Source of the DNA: an uncultured Vampirovibrio sp.
GTDB lineage: Bacteria; Cyanobacteriota; Vampirovibrionia; Gastranaerophilales; Gastranaerophilaceae
NCBI GenBank assembly: GCA_910577395.1
Contig: CAJTLG010000002.1
Location: forward strand, 62,001 to 126,000
Direction of reading: 5' to 3'
Length of the DNA stretch: 64,000 nucleotides
Below are positions 43,939 through 53,543 of this stretch, piece after piece. Under the pieces are notes generated by a model. That model saw only the letters and a program-made list of their open reading frames with translations. It did no database searches and was not told the DNA's origin. Made by a program: the position numbers and the translations under genes. Every line of letters starts with the position of its first letter. Position 1 is the first letter of the stretch.

Positions 43939-45291
43939 TTACAGTTTTTCAATTTTATACAAATTGACTCCGCCCGTTACTTTATAAAGTCCAATAGCAG
44001 AAACTATTGAATTAATTTTACTTGATACTTCTTCTTTCCTGGCTGCAAAATATATCTCTTTTGCAAAAAGCGTATCAAGCCTGCTTGCAGCGCCTATGGC
44101 CTCTTTATCTTTAGCAAAATTGTAAAGCTTTGCCTCTACCTTTAATTTTTCTGCCACCTCTTCATAATTTTTCAGTGCAGTTTTATACTCAATAAGCCCG
44201 GAATTTACCTCTTTTACCCCAACAAGAAAAGTTTTTTGATAATCATTAAGTACTTGTTCGTACTGATATTTTTTCATTTTTAAAAAAGCTCTTTTCCTTC
44301 CGCCCGAAAACAAATCTAGCGAAGGTAAAATCCCTGCCGTAAAAAATTGCGAAGGCGAATTAAATAAAGACCTTAAATGGTAAGCATTTAAACCTATCTG
44401 TCCAAATATTGTAAATGTTGGTAAAAACTCTCTTTTGGCAGCCCTGATATCAAAACCGAGCCTTTTTAAATTGGTTTCTTCTATTAAATAATCCGGGCGG
44501 AAATTAACTATATCACTATCTAATTCTAACGGAATATCATTTATTAACCTAATATTTTCATACCCGACTCTTGGTATCTCAATCTTTGAATCTGCAAGAT
44601 AGACTCTTAAGCTGCCCACTAAAATTTCACGCGCCTGAAGGTGCAAATTCAATTCTTCTTGCAGGCTTGATAAAATCTTTTCCTGTATCAAAACATCATT
44701 TATTACACAAAGCCCTGCCTTATATTTATCTTTAATCTTAGATAAAATTTCCTGCTGAATTTCAATGAGTTCATGCTGAATTTCAATAATCTCATCCGCC
44801 TTTATAAGGTTAAAATAATCCGCTGCAAAATCCGATGTCAGGGAAATGTATGTAGCACGCTCCAATTGTTTAATAATTTCAAGTTGTTCCTTTTTACTTT
44901 TTGTTAAAAGTTTGTTTTTACCCCAAATATCAATCTCGTACCCTGCAGTTATCGGAAGGTTATAATTATATTGGGAATATTTTGGAATAGACATATCTCC
45001 AAATTGCTCCCTTGCCCCCTGAAATGCCCTTGATAGCGAACCGTCAAAAGATATAAACGGCAATTCCTGTGCAAACTGCATTTTTACTATTTGTTCATTT
45101 TCTTTAATCTTAAGTGCAGCGTTTTTTAAATCATAATTTTTTTCATAGAGCGTTAACAGATTGGTTTCTAAATTTTTATCCTGAAAATTTTCCCACCATT
45201 CCAAATTTATATATTTTATATTATATTCGCTTGAAAACACCGGAAGATTAAACATAACAATAAAAAACAATATTATAAAAAACTTTTGCAT
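43939..45291 (-). CDS. TolC-family outer membrane efflux protein
   Basis: 450 aa with a signal peptide (FFIILFFIVMFNLPVFSSEY). Two long helical repeats follow the OEP pattern (NYDLKNAALKIKENEQIVKM, later GVKEVNSGLIEYKTALKNYE). It should form the outer-membrane channel for the EmrAB pump encoded divergently. The operator for the MarR regulator lies between them and could control both directions. Confidence 0.9.
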   Translation of the reverse strand: MQKFFIILFFIVMFNLPVFSSEYNIKYINLEWWENFQDKNLETNLLTLYEKNYDLKNAALKIKENEQIVKMQFAQELPFISFDGSLSRAFQGAREQFGDMSIPKYSQYNYNLPITAGYEIDIWGKNKLLTKSKKEQLEIIKQLERATYISLTSDFAADYFNLIKADEIIEIQHELIEIQQEILSKIKDKYKAGLCVINDVLIQEKILSSLQEELNLHLQAREILVGSLRVYLADSKIEIPRVGYENIRLINDIPLELDSDIVNFRPDYLIEETNLKRLGFDIRAAKREFLPTFTIFGQIGLNAYHLRSLFNSPSQFFTAGILPSLDLFSGGRKRAFLKMKKYQYEQVLNDYQKTFLVGVKEVNSGLIEYKTALKNYEEVAEKLKVEAKLYNFAKDKEAIGAASRLDTLFAKEIYFAARKEEVSSKINSIVSAIGLYKVTGGVNLYKIEKL

Positions 45292-45312
45292 TAAAAATAC
45301 TTCCCATAAAAA

Positions 45313-45342
45313 TTTCTTGTGATATGATTACATCACAAGAAA
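45313..45342. promoter_or_regulatory. Operator palindrome for the MarR regulator
   Basis: A perfect 11-bp inverted repeat TTTCTTGTGAT/ATCACAAGAAA with an 8-base centre lies between the divergent tolC-like and marR-like genes, 26 bases before the marR ATG. The size and symmetry suit a MarR dimer. Confidence 0.75.
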
Positions 45343-45367
45343 AATAAAAAGGCAACCGGGAAGTATT

Positions 45368-45823
45368 ATGTGTGCAATAAAATTCGGAAGAAGAATAAGT
45401 GCAAGCATTTACAACACAGGTGTTGTATCACGTGCTCTGTCATCTCAAACCTTTACGGAAAAAAAATTTAAAATTACTCCGGAACAATTTTTAGTACTGG
45501 ATTTAGTTGTAGAAAACGGAGAACTATACCAAAGACAAATTGCCGAAATAACACTAAAAGACAGAGGAAATATTGCAAGAATTATCAAAATATTAGAAGA
45601 AAAAGAACTTATTAAAAAGCTTGAAGCATCCCAGGGAAGAAGAGTATACAAAATACTTGTAACAAAAAAAGGAAAGGAATTAAGGGATGCAATGCTCCCT
45701 ATTGCAATAGAGCTCAGAAATATTTTAATACATGGAATAAGTGAAGAAGAGCTTGAAATCACCCTCAATACACTTGGCAAGATTTATGAAAATGCAAGAA
45801 ACAAAGTAACACTACAAATATAA
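45368..45823 (+). CDS. MarR family transcriptional regulator
   Basis: 151 aa with winged helix LTEKKF...FLVLDLVVENGELYQRQIAE and the wing DRGNIARIIKILEEKELIKK ... RRVYKILVTKKG. First gene of the pump operon, 10 bases before the EmrA-like gene. By family precedent it represses the pump and is released by a toxic ligand. A clear palindrome precedes it. Confidence 0.92.
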   Translation: MCAIKFGRRISASIYNTGVVSRALSSQTFTEKKFKITPEQFLVLDLVVENGELYQRQIAEITLKDRGNIARIIKILEEKELIKKLEASQGRRVYKILVTKKGKELRDAMLPIAIELRNILIHGISEEELEITLNTLGKIYENARNKVTLQI

Positions 45824-45833
45824 GGAAAACAAT

Positions 45834-46787
45834 ATGGCAGATGAAACAAAAAGACATATATACGAAAAAAAACGCGTAATAATTCCAGCCTTAACAGCAT
45901 TAATTCTTTTAATTTTCGGACTCATTGTTTCAATAAATTCAATATACTATAAATCAACCGATGACGCTTTTGTCGAAGGACATATAATTTCTGTTTCACC
46001 AAGGATATTCGGCCCTGTTGTAAAATTATACATTGAAGACAATCAGGAAGTAAAAAAGGGTGATTTACTGCTTGAAATTGACCCTGTTGATTATGAAATC
46101 AAACTAAAGCAAACAAAAGCAAAATTAACAGAGGCACGTGCTATGCTTGCAGGGGCTAAAAATGAAATTATAAAAACTAATTCAGAACTTGACTTTGCAA
46201 AAAAGGATTACGACAGATACAGTCAAATGTTAAATAAAGGAATATCGTCAAAGCAAGAGTTTGATACTAGTAAAAACAATCTGACTGCCGCAAAAACCAA
46301 CAATAATTCTTCAAAAACCAAATATAATGAAATTTCAGCTTTAATTAAAAGGCTTGAAGCAGAGGTGGAGCAGGATAAAATAAATTTATCCTACACAAAA
46401 ATCTATGCCTCAGAAACCGGCAGGATAACCAATAAAAATGTCGAAAAAGGAAATTATGTCCAAATCGCACAACCTCTTTTTTCAATAGTACCAGATGATG
46501 TATGGGTGGTAGCTAATTTCAAAGAAACCCAAATTGCAAATATGAAAAAAGGACAGCCCGTTACAATAAAAGTTGACGCATATGGCGGCAAAAAATTTAA
46601 AGGAATTGTGGACAGTCTTCAAATGGTATCAGGTGCAAAGGCAAGCCTCTTCCCTCCTGAAAACGCTGTTGGCAGTTACGTAAAAATAGTTCAAAGAATT
46701 CCTGTAAAAATACTGTTTACAGATAACATTGAAGGATACAATATAATACCCGGGATGTCTGTAGTTCCAACCGTAAAGGTAAAATAA
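45834..46787 (+). CDS. Membrane fusion protein of the EmrA/HlyD type
   Basis: 317 aa with one N-terminal membrane helix (VIIPALTALILLIFGLIVSI). The biotinyl-lipoyl half-motifs are ISVSPRIFGPVVKLYIEDNQ and TGRITNKNVEKGNYV, around a coiled-coil hairpin (residues about 95-190), then a beta barrel. It links the MFS pump to the TolC channel across the periplasm. Followed by the MFS gene after 19 bases. Confidence 0.92.
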   Translation: MADETKRHIYEKKRVIIPALTALILLIFGLIVSINSIYYKSTDDAFVEGHIISVSPRIFGPVVKLYIEDNQEVKKGDLLLEIDPVDYEIKLKQTKAKLTEARAMLAGAKNEIIKTNSELDFAKKDYDRYSQMLNKGISSKQEFDTSKNNLTAAKTNNNSSKTKYNEISALIKRLEAEVEQDKINLSYTKIYASETGRITNKNVEKGNYVQIAQPLFSIVPDDVWVVANFKETQIANMKKGQPVTIKVDAYGGKKFKGIVDSLQMVSGAKASLFPPENAVGSYVKIVQRIPVKILFTDNIEGYNIIPGMSVVPTVKVK

Positions 46788-46806
46788 TTTTAAAAAATAA
46801 TTAAAA

Positions 46807-48354
46807 ATGACAAACGAAACAACAATAAAAAATAAGGCCCCGATATGGCTTATTGCAATTGCCATTCTCATGCCAACATCATTTTCAGCCTTGGCAACAA
46901 CGGCCACAAATGTTGCCATACCGCATATTTCCGGATATTTTGCAGCAACGGCGGATGAAGCAAAATGGATTGTCACATCTTATATGGTGGCAAATGCTTG
47001 TCTTATTATGTTGACAGGCTGGCTTGAACATTTACTTGGAAGAAAACGCTTTATAAAAATAAGTATCACAATCTTCACCCTTGGCGCATTAATTTGCACA
47101 ATAGCACCCTCCTTGAACATAATGGTTTTAGGGCGTTTGGTTCAGGGGATAGGCGGAGGGCCAATGACCCCTATGTCACAAACTATATTGCTTTCTGCAT
47201 TCCCGCCCGAAAAAAAAGGGTTTGCAATGACGCTTTTCGGGCTTGCGGTTATGGTATTTGCAATACTGGGACCTTCTTTTGGCGGCTTTCTTGTCGACAA
47301 TTTTAACTGGCATTATATTTATTCTGTCAATATTCCTGTCGGAATTATATCAATCTTATTGATAAACAAATGTATTGAAAACACAAAACCAGCAAAAGAA
47401 AAACACCATGTAGATTTTGTAGGTATGACGGCACTGATATTGTGGCTTTTAACAATGCAGATTGTTTTAGACAAAGGGCAGCAGTACAATTGGTTTGATT
47501 GTCCCTGGATTTGTTGGCTAAGCGGAATTTCTCTTGTTTTGCTGTCATTTTTAATTGTTTGGGAAATAGAAAATAAAAATTCCTTTATGAAGGTAAGGCT
47601 TTTTAAGGATAGAAATTTCTTTATAGGCACAGTAATATCAACAATTGTAACTATGGTGGTATTTACAACAATGTTTTTAGCCCCGCAATTTTTACAAAAC
47701 ATTTTAGGATACACTGCACTTTTAAGCGGATATTCAATGGCGCCACGGGTTATTTCCTGTCTTGTAATGATTGCCTTTATAACACCTCTGATGAAAATTT
47801 ATGATAGCAGATTATTAATAGCTGTCGGGTTTTTCTTTCTTGGGGCTGCAACATTTATGTTTACAAATGTCAACCTTGCCGTATCATTTTTCTATGTTGC
47901 AATGCCAAATGTACTATTGGGATTTGGCGTTATTTTAACCTTTATACCGATTTCAGCACTGGCATTGGGCACTCTTCCAAAAGACCAACTTGCAAACGGT
48001 GCCAGTTTGCATAATTTTTGCAAAACCGTAGGTGCGGCAGTTGTTGTTTCAATTTCATCCACAATTGTTGCAAGACATTCACAAATTCATCAAAATCACC
48101 TTGTTGATAACCTTTCAAACTTCAACCTTATATTTCAGCAAAAAATGGCAGGGCTTATTCATACCTTTTCAATGGGAGCTTCGCACAGCTTTGCACAAGT
48201 TAAGGCAAACGCATATCTTTACACGCAAATGATAACCCAGGCAAGAATGATGTCTTATGTGGATGTATTTGCAACATTTGCATTGCTTGCATTTATTTCT
48301 ATTCCGTTGGCATTCTTTATGAAAATAAATGACAAACAAGATTGTAATGATTGA
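46807..48354 (+). CDS. MFS drug efflux pump, EmrB/QacA (DHA2) type
   Basis: 515 aa with about 14 membrane helices. Motifs include TTATNVAIPHISGYF near residue 33, GWLEHLLGRKRFIKI (MFS motif A variant), and LGRLVQGIGGGPMTPMSQ (motif B with conserved Arg). It should export lipophilic compounds with proton antiport together with the adjacent MFP and TolC proteins. Substrate cannot be deduced. Confidence 0.92.
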   Translation: MTNETTIKNKAPIWLIAIAILMPTSFSALATTATNVAIPHISGYFAATADEAKWIVTSYMVANACLIMLTGWLEHLLGRKRFIKISITIFTLGALICTIAPSLNIMVLGRLVQGIGGGPMTPMSQTILLSAFPPEKKGFAMTLFGLAVMVFAILGPSFGGFLVDNFNWHYIYSVNIPVGIISILLINKCIENTKPAKEKHHVDFVGMTALILWLLTMQIVLDKGQQYNWFDCPWICWLSGISLVLLSFLIVWEIENKNSFMKVRLFKDRNFFIGTVISTIVTMVVFTTMFLAPQFLQNILGYTALLSGYSMAPRVISCLVMIAFITPLMKIYDSRLLIAVGFFFLGAATFMFTNVNLAVSFFYVAMPNVLLGFGVILTFIPISALALGTLPKDQLANGASLHNFCKTVGAAVVVSISSTIVARHSQIHQNHLVDNLSNFNLIFQQKMAGLIHTFSMGASHSFAQVKANAYLYTQMITQARMMSYVDVFATFALLAFISIPLAFFMKINDKQDCND

Positions 48355-48381
48355 ACCTTAAACTGATTGACCCTGAAACTT

Positions 48382-48867
48382 TTACCAATTAATGATTGTT
48401 TGCAGCCATTTTTCAAGTTCATTATCAGTTTGCAAATTTCCTCTTTCATAAACTACAAAAGGAGCTAAAACTTTTGAGCCCTTTGCAAGTTTACCCATAT
48501 CATCCGCAATTGTATATTTCCCGCCTCCGCCATGGGTTATAAAAGGAACAATAATCTTGCCTTCAAAATTATTTTCCGATAAAAACGTCTTTACGACAGG
48601 CGCCATTGTATACCACCATGCCGGGGTTCCTACAAAAACAATATCATGGCTAGAAACATCCTTGTTTTCTTTTAACGCGGGTTTAATGTTTTCTTCATGC
48701 TGTTTTTTAGCCACACCGTAAGCTGTTTCATTATAATCGGCAGGATATGGAACCGCTGTTTCAATTCTGAAGATATCTCCGCCAATTGTTGATTGTATTT
48801 TTTCAGCTATAAATTTTGTATTACCGCCCCACGAAAAATATGCCGTTAAAACTTTCTTATCCTGCAT
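48382..48867 (-). CDS. Flavodoxin-like protein
   Basis: 161 aa. TAYFSWGGNTKFIAEKIQ is the FMN-phosphate loop, with IVFVGTPAWWYTMAPVVKTF and FITHGGGGKYTIADDM as the other FMN loops. The family includes flavodoxins that carry electrons in anaerobic metabolism. It converges with the MFS gene and is probably a single-gene unit. Confidence 0.9.
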   Translation of the reverse strand: MQDKKVLTAYFSWGGNTKFIAEKIQSTIGGDIFRIETAVPYPADYNETAYGVAKKQHEENIKPALKENKDVSSHDIVFVGTPAWWYTMAPVVKTFLSENNFEGKIIVPFITHGGGGKYTIADDMGKLAKGSKVLAPFVVYERGNLQTDNELEKWLQTIINW

Positions 48868-48942
48868 AACTTACCTCTGCTTAATATCAATCACCAAAGT
48901 TTTATTTTACAAGATTGAGTTAACTCTAAGTTAAGTGACAGA

Positions 48943-49260
48943 TTACCTATATGCATCAACTTTTTTTGGCATCTGTGCATCATAAGTCTGTTTATATCTG
49001 CAGGCCTTATAATATGCCTCTGCAGCTCTATTACGCCCGCTTTTATCGTATCCTTCAGTACAATCTTCAAGGCAGTGGATTATTTTCTTTGAATGCTTAC
49101 CTTTGGCAGATTCTATAATAAGCACGTCTTTACCGCTGCGCTTGATGGCTTCAATGTTGCCGGAAATTCCGTTTATCGCCTTTGTTAATCTGTCTGCTTG
49201 ACTAGTATTTTTACACAATATCGGATATGTACCCTTAAATGATATACCTGTTATATTCAT
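48943..49260 (-). CDS. Orphan small protein with N-terminal SFKG tag (105 aa)
   Basis: ATG 49260 is chosen because the protein then opens with MNITGISFKGTYPILCKNTS, close in style to the orphan protein at 26135-26527. The longer frame from 49380 adds a Cys/Phe-rich stretch that looks untranslated. The rest is basic and cysteine-containing (IIHCLEDCTEGYDKSGRNRA). No known domain. Confidence 0.6.
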   Translation of the reverse strand: MNITGISFKGTYPILCKNTSQADRLTKAINGISGNIEAIKRSGKDVLIIESAKGKHSKKIIHCLEDCTEGYDKSGRNRAAEAYYKACRYKQTYDAQMPKKVDAYR

Positions 49261-49425
49261 AAATTCTGTTAATACTTCCTTACTAAATACGTGTCTGATA
49301 ATTATAAAATAATAAAGCCTGAAAATTGCTGATATTGCAGTATTTTGTGACAAAATGTTACACAAAGCACATCTGAACAAAAATACGGGGCAATAAACCC
49401 CGCATTTTATATTTTATCCGAATTA

Positions 49426-50598
49426 TTAGTGACAAAGTGCAAGTAATACACCGGCTGCAACAGCAGAACCAATAACACCTGCTACGTTTGGCCCCATAGC
49501 ATGCATTAAAAGGTAATTGTTTTGGTTGTATTCTAAACCAACTTTGTTTACAACCCTTGCAGCCATTGGCACCGCAGAAACACCGGCAGCCCCAATGAGC
49601 GGGTTGATAGGTGTTTTGGAGCATTTATTCATAATCTTACCGAATATTACACCCATAGCGGTTGCAAGACCAAATGCCACAATACCTAAAATCAAAATAA
49701 ACAGTGTTTGAATAGTTAAGAATTGAGAGGCTGATAACTTCGAACCTACAGATAATCCTAAAAATATCGTAACTATGTTGATAAGTTCATTTTGAAGGGT
49801 TTTGGACAGCCTTTCAACCACACCTGATTCTTTACATAAGTTGCCAAATGCAAGTGCGCCGATAAGAGGACAAGCATCAGGCAGAAGTAAAATACAAAGT
49901 CCAAGCACCAAAAGCGGGAACACAATCTTTTCCCTTTGGGAAACCTCTCTGAGCTGTGTCATTTCTATAACACGTTCAGCCTTTGTAGTTAACAGTTTCA
50001 TTATAGGCGGCTGAATTACAGGAACAAGCGCCATGTAAGAATATGCAGCAACCGCAATGGCACCAAGTAATTCAGGAGCAAGTTTAGATGTTACATAAAT
50101 TGATGTCGGACCGTCGGCTCCGCCTATGATACCGATTGATGCTGCCTGTGGCATCGTAAAACCAAATACACAAAGTGCAAGCATTAAGGCACCAAAGATA
50201 CCAAACTGTGCAGCACCGCCAAGCAATGCAGTTTTAGGGTTTGCAAGTAAAGGCCCAAAATCTGTCATAGCCCCTACACCCATAAAGATTATAAGAGGAA
50301 AAATCCCCTGGTGGATACCGGCTTCATAGATTATACCCAAAAATCCGGTAGGTTCCGCTATTCCTGCAAGAGGAATATTTGATAATAAACCGCCAAATGC
50401 TATAGGAACAAGCAAAAGAGGTTCAAATTGTTTTTTAATACCAAGCCATAAAAGAAACAGGCACACAATAATCATAATAGGCGAACCATATTGGTATAAA
50501 AATTGTTCTGCACCCGACAGCTCAGGGTTTGGCGCCAAAATCATATTGGCTATACCGGTTGATTGCCACAAGCTTTGTAAACTTTCAGTTAAATTCAT
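49426..50598 (-). CDS. oadB: Sodium-pumping decarboxylase beta subunit
   Basis: 390 aa with about eleven membrane helices. GIIGGADGPTSIYVTSKLAP contains the Asp essential for Na+ transport and decarboxylation in OadB-type subunits. NPLIGAAGVSAVPMAARVVN is another family motif. It decarboxylates carboxybiotin and exports Na+. It lies 15 bases after oadA. No gamma subunit gene is adjacent. Confidence 0.93.
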   Translation of the reverse strand: MNLTESLQSLWQSTGIANMILAPNPELSGAEQFLYQYGSPIMIIVCLFLLWLGIKKQFEPLLLVPIAFGGLLSNIPLAGIAEPTGFLGIIYEAGIHQGIFPLIIFMGVGAMTDFGPLLANPKTALLGGAAQFGIFGALMLALCVFGFTMPQAASIGIIGGADGPTSIYVTSKLAPELLGAIAVAAYSYMALVPVIQPPIMKLLTTKAERVIEMTQLREVSQREKIVFPLLVLGLCILLLPDACPLIGALAFGNLCKESGVVERLSKTLQNELINIVTIFLGLSVGSKLSASQFLTIQTLFILILGIVAFGLATAMGVIFGKIMNKCSKTPINPLIGAAGVSAVPMAARVVNKVGLEYNQNNYLLMHAMGPNVAGVIGSAVAAGVLLALCH

Positions 50599-50613
50599 AT
50601 CTTTTGCCTCCTA

Positions 50614-52404
50614 TTAACCCAAAGTTACCATAACCTGACCGTTTTTAACCTGGTCACCAACACTTACATCAATTGAAGCAACAACGCCGGCTTTTGGAGA
50701 TTTGATTTCAGTTTCCATTTTCATAGCCTCTAAAACTAAAAGCACATCGCCTTCTTCAATACTGTCACCTTCTGTTACGTTAATTTTAAGCACGGCACCG
50801 GGAAGTGCGGCTTTAATCGGTGTTGCATCAGAATTTGAAACACCGGCTTTAGCTTCAATGCCTTCTTTAACACTGATATCATAAGTCTTACCGTTAACAA
50901 CGGCTTTTTCACCTTCAATTCTAACGGAATATTTTTTATTATTAACAGAAACAGTGTACCCTTCAGGCTTCTCACCTGCAACAGAGCATTGTTTAACATC
51001 GGCATTTTTTCTAACCCCGATTTGCCCTTTGCCTTGAAGGAACATAATGCCTTTTTCCTTGCAAGCGGCTGCTATAAAGATATTTTCTTCTGTTTCTTCC
51101 AAATTTGCTTCTTTAAGCATTTTCTTTGCTGCTTCAATACCTTTATTCGGGTCTTTATCATTAAGATCAACAACTAATTCAGTCGTAGGCTGCAAACCAA
51201 GCTGTTCTGATGCCATTTTAACAAGCTCGCTATCAGGTTCACACGGAGTTTTACCAAAATAGCCAAGAACCATTTTGCCGTAGCCTTCTGTAATTTTATT
51301 CCATTTACCAAACATAACATTTGAATAAGCCTGTTGGAAATAGAACTGTGAAACAGGGGTAACACTTGTTGCAAAACCGCCCTTTTCAACAACTTCTTTC
51401 ATAGCAGCAACCACTTCAGGGAATTTATCCATTGTACCGTTATCTCTCATCATCTGGGTGTTAGCAGTTAACGCACCGCCAGGAAGAGGTGAAGAGATAA
51501 TTACAGGGTTTACAGCCATAGCTTCAGGAGGCAGGAAGTAATCTTTCATAGCTTCTTTAAAGATTTCTTCTGTTTCCAAAATCTTTTCTACATCAATACC
51601 AAGGTCGTATTCGCTACCTTTGAGCGCATGCCACATAGAAACGATATCAGGCTGTGCGGTACCGCCTGAAACAGGTTTCATAGAAAGGTCAATACCATCT
51701 GCCCCGCCATCAAGTGCTGCCATATAAGCGGCAAGGCCTGTACCTGCGGTTTCATGGCTGTGGAACCTTATATGCATATCCGGCCCCAATATTTCTCTTG
51801 TTCTTTTAATTGTTTCAAATACTTTTCTTGGGGCTGATGTTCCTGATGCATCTTTAAATGCAAGGCTGTCAAACGGAATGCCTGCATCAAGAATACTTCT
51901 TAAAACTCTTTCATAAAAATCAACATCATGCGCGCCAGTGCAGCCTATAGGAAGCTCCATCATAGTAATTGTAACTTCGTGTTTAAGGCCGTTATCCTTA
52001 ATACATTGGCCTGAATATATAAGGTTATTAACATCGTTTAATGCATCAAAGTTTCTGATAGTTGTCATACCGTGTTTTTTAAACATTTTAGCATGCAGGT
52101 TGATAATATCTCTCGGTTGAGAATCAAGCCCTACAACGTTTACACCCCTTGCAAGGGTTTGCAGGTTAATATCGGGGCCAACAGTTTTTCTGATTGTATC
52201 CATCATATCGAAAGCGTTTTCGTTACAATAGAAAATCGGTGATTGAAATCTTGCGCCGCCGCCTACTTCAAAGTGTTTTAAACCTGCAGCAACAGCGGAT
52301 TCTAAAGCAGGTAAAAAGTCTTTAGTAAAAACTCTTGCACCGTAAACAGATTGGAAACCGTCCCTAAACGAGGTATCCATAACTTTAATTTGTTTTTTTG
52401 CCAT
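50614..52404 (-). CDS. oadA: Oxaloacetate decarboxylase alpha subunit (biotin carboxyltransferase)
   Basis: 596 aa. The carboxyltransferase domain has DTSFRDGFQS (metal Asp), AFKDASGTSAP (carbamylated Lys) and MHIRFHSHETAG (metal His pair). The C-terminal domain has LLVLEAMKMETEIKSPKAG with the biotinylated Lys. It moves CO2 from oxaloacetate to biotin, which OadB then decarboxylates. BirA is encoded 34 bases upstream. A pyruvate carboxylase subunit B function is possible, but the adjacent beta subunit favours OadA. Confidence 0.92.
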   Translation of the reverse strand: MAKKQIKVMDTSFRDGFQSVYGARVFTKDFLPALESAVAAGLKHFEVGGGARFQSPIFYCNENAFDMMDTIRKTVGPDINLQTLARGVNVVGLDSQPRDIINLHAKMFKKHGMTTIRNFDALNDVNNLIYSGQCIKDNGLKHEVTITMMELPIGCTGAHDVDFYERVLRSILDAGIPFDSLAFKDASGTSAPRKVFETIKRTREILGPDMHIRFHSHETAGTGLAAYMAALDGGADGIDLSMKPVSGGTAQPDIVSMWHALKGSEYDLGIDVEKILETEEIFKEAMKDYFLPPEAMAVNPVIISSPLPGGALTANTQMMRDNGTMDKFPEVVAAMKEVVEKGGFATSVTPVSQFYFQQAYSNVMFGKWNKITEGYGKMVLGYFGKTPCEPDSELVKMASEQLGLQPTTELVVDLNDKDPNKGIEAAKKMLKEANLEETEENIFIAAACKEKGIMFLQGKGQIGVRKNADVKQCSVAGEKPEGYTVSVNNKKYSVRIEGEKAVVNGKTYDISVKEGIEAKAGVSNSDATPIKAALPGAVLKINVTEGDSIEEGDVLLVLEAMKMETEIKSPKAGVVASIDVSVGDQVKNGQVMVTLG

Positions 52405-52438
52405 TTTTTTATCCTCTTATTTTGTATCACGTAATAAC

Positions 52439-53026
52439 TTATACTTTTAACAGTTCCCGCGCTTCAGCATCCATGCCATTTTCAAGGAACTTATCGTATT
52501 CTTTTTTAAATTTATCCAATAGCTTTTGAATAAAATCCTGTTTATCAACATTTTTTCCTGTTTCAATAAATATAGAAGTTGCCGGAATATCAATATTTTT
52601 GGCTTCATCCGCCGTTAAATTAAGGTTGATGCCAATCCCTGCTATTACACCCTTAAATTCATTACCTATAAATACTGATTCAGCAAGTATCCCGGCTATT
52701 TTTTTGCCGTTAATTAAAATGTCGTTTGGATATTTAAACTGCGCCTCAATACCGTATTGCTCAATGGTTTTAGCACAAATAAAGCTTGTAAACCTTGTAA
52801 GCTCGTTTAAATGGGTAATATTTTCAGGCTTTAAAACAATTGAAATATATACGTTGCCGCCATTTTCGGAAGATGAAAACCATTTTCTTTCAAACTGGCC
52901 ATGCCCCATTGTTTGAATATCAGCGCTTACTACGCTGAAATCCCCCAAATCCTGAAGATTTTTCCTCGCCCAAACACTTGTGGATTCCAGTTCTTCAAAA
53001 TGCAATATGTTAACACTTTTATCCAT
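52439..53026 (-). CDS. birA: Biotin protein ligase, short form
   Basis: 195 aa. SADIQTMGHGQFERKWFSSS is the biotin-adenylate loop, and FKYPNDILINGKKIAGILAE contains the catalytic Lys. There is no N-terminal helix-turn-helix, so it is a monofunctional ligase rather than a repressor. The C-terminal SH3-like domain also appears short. It probably biotinylates OadA, the gene immediately downstream. Confidence 0.92.
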   Translation of the reverse strand: MDKSVNILHFEELESTSVWARKNLQDLGDFSVVSADIQTMGHGQFERKWFSSSENGGNVYISIVLKPENITHLNELTRFTSFICAKTIEQYGIEAQFKYPNDILINGKKIAGILAESVFIGNEFKGVIAGIGINLNLTADEAKNIDIPATSIFIETGKNVDKQDFIQKLLDKFKKEYDKFLENGMDAEARELLKV

Positions 53027-53087
53027 ATCAATTTAATTATATTTCAAACATAATTTTATTAAAATACTTTATAGTAAAATTCTAAAT

Positions 53088-53543
53088 ATGATAAATTTTG
53101 AAATCAGAAAAATGGCACATGATGATAAAGCCGATATCATTTCTATGATGAAAGAGTTTTATTCTTCAGATGCCGTATCCACAAACGGTTCAGCAAAAAT
53201 TTTTGAATGCGATTTTGAAAATTGCATAAATGATAACCCGTATATTGAAGGCTTTACCTTTTACAATAAAGAAGAAATTGCGGGCTATGCAATGATTGCA
53301 AAAAGCTTTTCAACAGAATTTGGAAAACAATGCATCTGGCTCGAAGATTTGTATTTGAAACCGGACTTTAGAGGACAGGGGATAATCCCAAAATTTATTA
53401 CACATATTAAAAATTCTTATCCAAAGGCTATTCTGCGCCTGGAGGCAGAAAAAGAAAATACCCATGCCATGCATGTATATAAAAAGCTTGGATTTAAAGA
53501 GCTGCCTTATATTGAAATGAAAATGGAGCATACCAATGAGTGA
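53088..53543 (+). CDS. GNAT family N-acetyltransferase
   Basis: 151 aa. LEDLYLKPDFRGQGIIPKFI is motif A with the acetyl-CoA pyrophosphate loop (R-G-Q-G-I), and MHVYKKLGFKELPYIEMKM is motif B and the end strand. The substrate is unknown. It overlaps the next gene by 8 bases and is divergent from birA. Confidence 0.88.
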   Translation: MINFEIRKMAHDDKADIISMMKEFYSSDAVSTNGSAKIFECDFENCINDNPYIEGFTFYNKEEIAGYAMIAKSFSTEFGKQCIWLEDLYLKPDFRGQGIIPKFITHIKNSYPKAILRLEAEKENTHAMHVYKKLGFKELPYIEMKMEHTNE

